Positions 60,908 through 64,000 of a stretch of DNA of 64,000 nt are shown one piece after another. A program made the position numbers and the translations under genes. The notes beneath the pieces were generated by a model. It ran no database searches. It saw nothing but the letters and a program-made list of their open reading frames with translations, and was not told the DNA's origin. The stretch's first letter is position 1. Each line of letters starts with the position of its first letter. Source of the stretch: Segatella copri. GTDB lineage: Bacteria > Bacteroidota > Bacteroidia > Bacteroidales > Bacteroidaceae. The stretch is taken from positions 48,028 through 112,027 of the forward strand of contig NZ_VZAD01000034.1 of NCBI RefSeq assembly GCF_009495355.1, given 5' to 3'.

Positions 60908-63208
60908 TTATAAGATCATGATTTTTTTCCCATTACATAAATAAACACCAGCTTTATGTGGCCGTTCGATCTTTATACCTGAAAGTGTGAACCACTCGTG
61001 GGAAAGACCATCAGCATATACTTCAGGATGTTTTATGCCCGTAGATATATCATCAACAGACATTACTGGCTGCGAGGGAACCGACATGTCAACGATAAAA
61101 CGAAAGGTTCTTCCTTCTTGTAGCGTCACACCGTCTGCCACATACACATTGCCATCACTATGCCCATTCACTGCCTTATGCCCTATGAGAAACACATCAC
61201 TCCTGGAAGAGATGCGGTATTCACCTGTAGGATTCAATTCAACACCCCATCCTGCCTGTCCGAAAAATTTAAAGTCAACATGATTTACATTCAGTTGACG
61301 ACCTGCAGTAAGTGTCAGTTGGTATCTCTTGTTGCCCACGGGTGCCATACATGTAGCATGGTCGGTATCAGTCCACCAGCCCTGATTGCTTATGATACTA
61401 TAATACGGTTTATGCAATCCATCACTGCCAATAGCCCATAAGGCACCGGTGCCATCTGCATTAAGACTCAATGGATTCCCATTCTCATGAGAGGCGTATA
61501 TACGAAAACTCTTCGTTGCGGGGACAAACTTGATGTTATAATAACCACTGAGAGCCGTAAACTTGAAACAACCATTTCCTAACTTGATGAAAAAATCAGG
61601 ATCTTCATAGAAGTCAGGTGAACTGAAGGCATCATCGCCTACAGCAGTGTATGTTTTGCCCTTTTCAAGATAGGTATTGATAGAAAAACTATTTCGGTTA
61701 TCTGACGGAATCATCTCCATACCACCAAAGGTCACGGCATTTTGTTCTGTATCTCCCAAAAGGACAGAAACAATACTTTTGGCAGGTATATCTACGTTCA
61801 CATATTCGCTATTCGAAGCAAGGTTGATATGCTTTTCGACCGATGTCTTATTACTAATGACAAAAGCTGTGGTGCCATCCGAGTTTCTTAGTGCGACATA
61901 ATTGAAGTCCCAGTCATCTCTTGGTACACCATTCTCTATATAGTCACATCTTACCGCACCAGGTCGGATGACAGAAGAAAGATGGCAAATGATATAATAA
62001 TCGCGATTGTAGCGTACCGTAGAGAGCGCATAACTACTTGGATCTATTTCTATATTGCCATACACAGTACTATTAGATAAGGTGGTAGGATGACCATCAT
62101 AGTCGAGAAGCAGGTTCCATGCTATAAATGCACTACTCTGGTTTTGCAACGCACGCAAACCCGACCAGTTGAATTCTCCGCATAGCTTGCCATTTAGATT
62201 ACGTCCATCGTTCCACGAGCCTATACTTGACTCAGTATAGATTGACTTCAGACCCGTGTTATTATAAAACGTAGCCATGGCTGTAGGGTCACCCCCATAG
62301 TTATGAAAAGCGGCACCTTCCACAAGATCGTCACCAAGAAACGATGATGACCGCAAGGACTTTGCTACCTGTTCGGCATATTGTTCGTTATCAAAATTGT
62401 GGTCAAAAAGATATATCTTGGTACTCAGTCCTGCATTGTGAAAGGTTGTGGCAAGAACCTTAACAAAAGCTATTTCCTCTTCAACATCCATGAGCATAGC
62501 TCCTCCTTCGTTGTATCCGTTTCCAGGTTCATTTTGTGGAGTCACCGCATGGATTGTTATTCCGTTGTTTTTCATCGCTTTCAGAAACCTTACGAAATAG
62601 TCCGCATAGTCCGAATAACAAGTTTTATTCAGATGTCCGCCTACATAGTTCTCATACGGAACATCCCCATTTTTCTGACTCACCTTCATCCATTTAGGAG
62701 CAGTCCATGGTGCGGCAATGATTTTCAGCTTGGGGTTGATGGCTTGCACTTCTTTTAGAATGGGAATCACATACGCAATTTCTTCACTTTGAAGGGCAAA
62801 ATTTTCTATGCCTTTTTCATCGCAAAGAGTATAGCGTGAAAGAGAAAAGTCACTACATCCTATGCTTATGCGCACATAACTCGCACTATAACCCTGGCGC
62901 TCTGAAAATATTTTCTTAAGAAGTACAACACGTTCTCCTTCACTCATTCGCATTAGATTGTAACACGTCCCTCCGGTAAGAGCGAAGCCAAAACCATCTA
63001 CCGTCTGATATTGACGGTCTGTATTGATACGCACATAGTTGGATGCAGGACTACCTTTTGTGGTTTTCAGTATTGTCTCTGACAAGAGTTTACTGTTGTT
63101 TTCCGTAGTGATCATCACACGGGCTTTTTGCGCTATGACTTGTAAAGAAGTTAATAGCAATAAACCTACAAGGAAAAAGTTTTTTGCAAAAAGAATTCGT
63201 CTCTTCAT
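60908..63208 (-). CDS. GH30 glycoside hydrolase with type IX sorting-like tail
   Basis: A 766-residue secreted enzyme (signal ends SLQVIAQ). The GH30 barrel shows YQTVDGFGFALTGGTCYNL at its start, the acid/base Glu in AVTPQNEPGNG and the nucleophile Glu in IYTESSIGSWNDG, with a beta-sandwich after it. Related family members act on beta-1,6-glucan, beta-glucosyl lipids or xylan. Residues about 500-740 are extra strand-rich domains (FFIKLGNGCFKFTALSGYYNIKF) that look like glycan-binding modules. The tail EWFTLSGIKIERPHKAGVYLCNGKK is type IX-like. ATG 63208 was preferred over 63265. Confidence 0.88.
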   Translation of the reverse strand: MKRRILFAKNFFLVGLLLLTSLQVIAQKARVMITTENNSKLLSETILKTTKGSPASNYVRINTDRQYQTVDGFGFALTGGTCYNLMRMSEGERVVLLKKIFSERQGYSASYVRISIGCSDFSLSRYTLCDEKGIENFALQSEEIAYVIPILKEVQAINPKLKIIAAPWTAPKWMKVSQKNGDVPYENYVGGHLNKTCYSDYADYFVRFLKAMKNNGITIHAVTPQNEPGNGYNEGGAMLMDVEEEIAFVKVLATTFHNAGLSTKIYLFDHNFDNEQYAEQVAKSLRSSSFLGDDLVEGAAFHNYGGDPTAMATFYNNTGLKSIYTESSIGSWNDGRNLNGKLCGEFNWSGLRALQNQSSAFIAWNLLLDYDGHPTTLSNSTVYGNIEIDPSSYALSTVRYNRDYYIICHLSSVIRPGAVRCDYIENGVPRDDWDFNYVALRNSDGTTAFVISNKTSVEKHINLASNSEYVNVDIPAKSIVSVLLGDTEQNAVTFGGMEMIPSDNRNSFSINTYLEKGKTYTAVGDDAFSSPDFYEDPDFFIKLGNGCFKFTALSGYYNIKFVPATKSFRIYASHENGNPLSLNADGTGALWAIGSDGLHKPYYSIISNQGWWTDTDHATCMAPVGNKRYQLTLTAGRQLNVNHVDFKFFGQAGWGVELNPTGEYRISSRSDVFLIGHKAVNGHSDGNVYVADGVTLQEGRTFRFIVDMSVPSQPVMSVDDISTGIKHPEVYADGLSHEWFTLSGIKIERPHKAGVYLCNGKKIMIL

Positions 63209-63260
63209 ATTTTTAATTATTTGACCACATACTGGACTCATGTCACTGATCTGGTTATCA

Positions 63261-63287
63261 CTCATGCGGATGAATCTTCCGCATGAG
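63261..63287. other. Hairpin between GH30 and the upstream gene
   Basis: CTCATGCGGA and TCCGCATGAG form a perfect 10-bp stem with a 7-base loop. A T run follows only on the plus strand, opposite to the direction of these genes, so it is not an ordinary terminator of the operon. Confidence 0.6.
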
Positions 63288-63303
63288 TTTTTATTATTTT
63301 ATG

Positions 63304-64000
63304 TTATTTCACTAAAATCTTCTTTCCGTTATGTATGTACACTCCCTTTGGCAATGAGCCTGCACCATCGTTCATACGCTGACCTTGCAAGTTGTACCAC
63401 GCATGATTATCCTGTTTGTGGGTCTCTATGCTACTTATTCCGTTAGAAGAACCATTCTTGTAGAAATACAGATTGTCGAGATAGAAGGTCTCTCCTTTAC
63501 CGTTATCAAACTTGAACTGGAAGATCCTAGAAGCGTTGAGTCCAACAAAATCACTCATAGGGATATCTATGCTATTCCATTGATTAGCTATGAGATTAAT
63601 AGGTTTTTTCAATTGGTCGTTGACACTACCATCGTTGTTACGACATATTGGGTATACATTGATCGTAAAAGAAGATAGAGGATAGATATCCAAATGGAGA
63701 TATTCCATATCTGTTGCGTCTATCTCAGGACCACCAAACTCAATTCCGACATAATTAAAGTTGGAACACTTGAGTGTATTGTTGCCGTCAAGGCTGACAC
63801 TCTGTGTAGCTGTCTTTTGTTGCCAAGAGCCAATAAACATATGCGGAACAAGCGAAGTGTAAGTATCACTATAAACCGATTTCACATTGTCAGTTGTGTG
63901 ATGAGGGATAGGAGCAGCAGTAACTTCTGGTATAGGATGAACTGGCCCAGACTGTCCTTTAAATCCACCAATAGTTACCACGGCACGTTCTGGATGACTG
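63304..64000 (-). CDS. Secreted glycan-locus protein with type IX-like tail, 5'-truncated
   Basis: The frame is open to the right edge of the window, so the start lies outside. The visible 232 codons contain a carbohydrate-binding-like beta-sandwich (ATDMEYLHLDIYPLSSFTINVY; NSIDIPMSDFVGLNASRIFQFKFDN) often found at the end of Bacteroidota glycan hydrolases and surface glycan-binding proteins. The last 30 residues, WYNLQGQRMNDGAGSLPKG then VYIHNGKKILVK, form a type IX-like sorting tail. It lies 95 bp upstream of GH30 on the same strand and is probably part of the same locus. The enzymatic part, if any, is missing. Confidence 0.75.
   Translation of the reverse strand, partial: SHPERAVVTIGGFKGQSGPVHPIPEVTAAPIPHHTTDNVKSVYSDTYTSLVPHMFIGSWQQKTATQSVSLDGNNTLKCSNFNYVGIEFGGPEIDATDMEYLHLDIYPLSSFTINVYPICRNNDGSVNDQLKKPINLIANQWNSIDIPMSDFVGLNASRIFQFKFDNGKGETFYLDNLYFYKNGSSNGISSIETHKQDNHAWYNLQGQRMNDGAGSLPKGVYIHNGKKILVK

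Overview
The window is chromosomal DNA from a member of the Bacteroidota, most likely a Prevotellaceae bacterium (Prevotella/Segatella type). The signs are a SusC/SusD pair, fused secDF, DUF4271 next to hemD, rnpA and yidD, proteins with type IX secretion-like C-terminal tails, few Shine-Dalgarno sites, and many promoters of the Bacteroidota form TTTG - about 20 bp - TAnnTTTG. The genus is an inference; no rRNA gene is present.

Bases 1-22,500 are mostly housekeeping genes: two Skp/OmpH chaperones with murI, rbfA, a LolC/E-type permease, a SAM methyltransferase with aroQ, xerD, metK, the DUF4271-hemD-rnpA-yidD-tyrS block, tRNA-Gln, kduI-kduD, an HU protein, a rhomboid protease followed by an EEP phosphohydrolase, secDF, tRNA-Arg, a second EEP protein, a small outer-membrane barrel and fabI. 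Bases 22,800-34,500 hold metG, a two-component system beside a very large secreted repeat protein, and two surface or membrane proteins of unknown role. Bases 34,600-44,300 hold comM, a lipoprotein with a thioredoxin-like fold, tRNA-Leu, tRNA-Gly, argH, an SRPBCC protein, pyrE, comF, recX, prmC, ribD and a 51-residue small protein.

Bases 46,000-59,900 form a polysaccharide utilization locus read leftward: a membrane-bound AraC-type regulator, susC, susD, a terminator, then GH105, GH31 and a two-domain esterase. GH105 enzymes release unsaturated uronic acid. KduI and KduD, encoded 35 kb away, are the enzymes that carry that sugar on to 2-keto-3-deoxygluconate, so the two loci plausibly form one pathway for pectin-like or other uronate glycans. 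No polysaccharide lyase is visible. The right end holds a LOG-family protein and a second glycan locus with GH30 and a truncated secreted protein.

The least explained material lies between genes. It includes a 21-bp-period palindromic array upstream of metG, a promoter-terminator unit without an ORF that may be a small RNA, a roughly 240-bp nested palindrome after ribD with a half copy beside GH30, a dispersed repeat family that shares one terminal motif and often abuts stop codons, and duplicated promoter-like units before the LOG gene. I found no CRISPR array, no transposase and no prophage.
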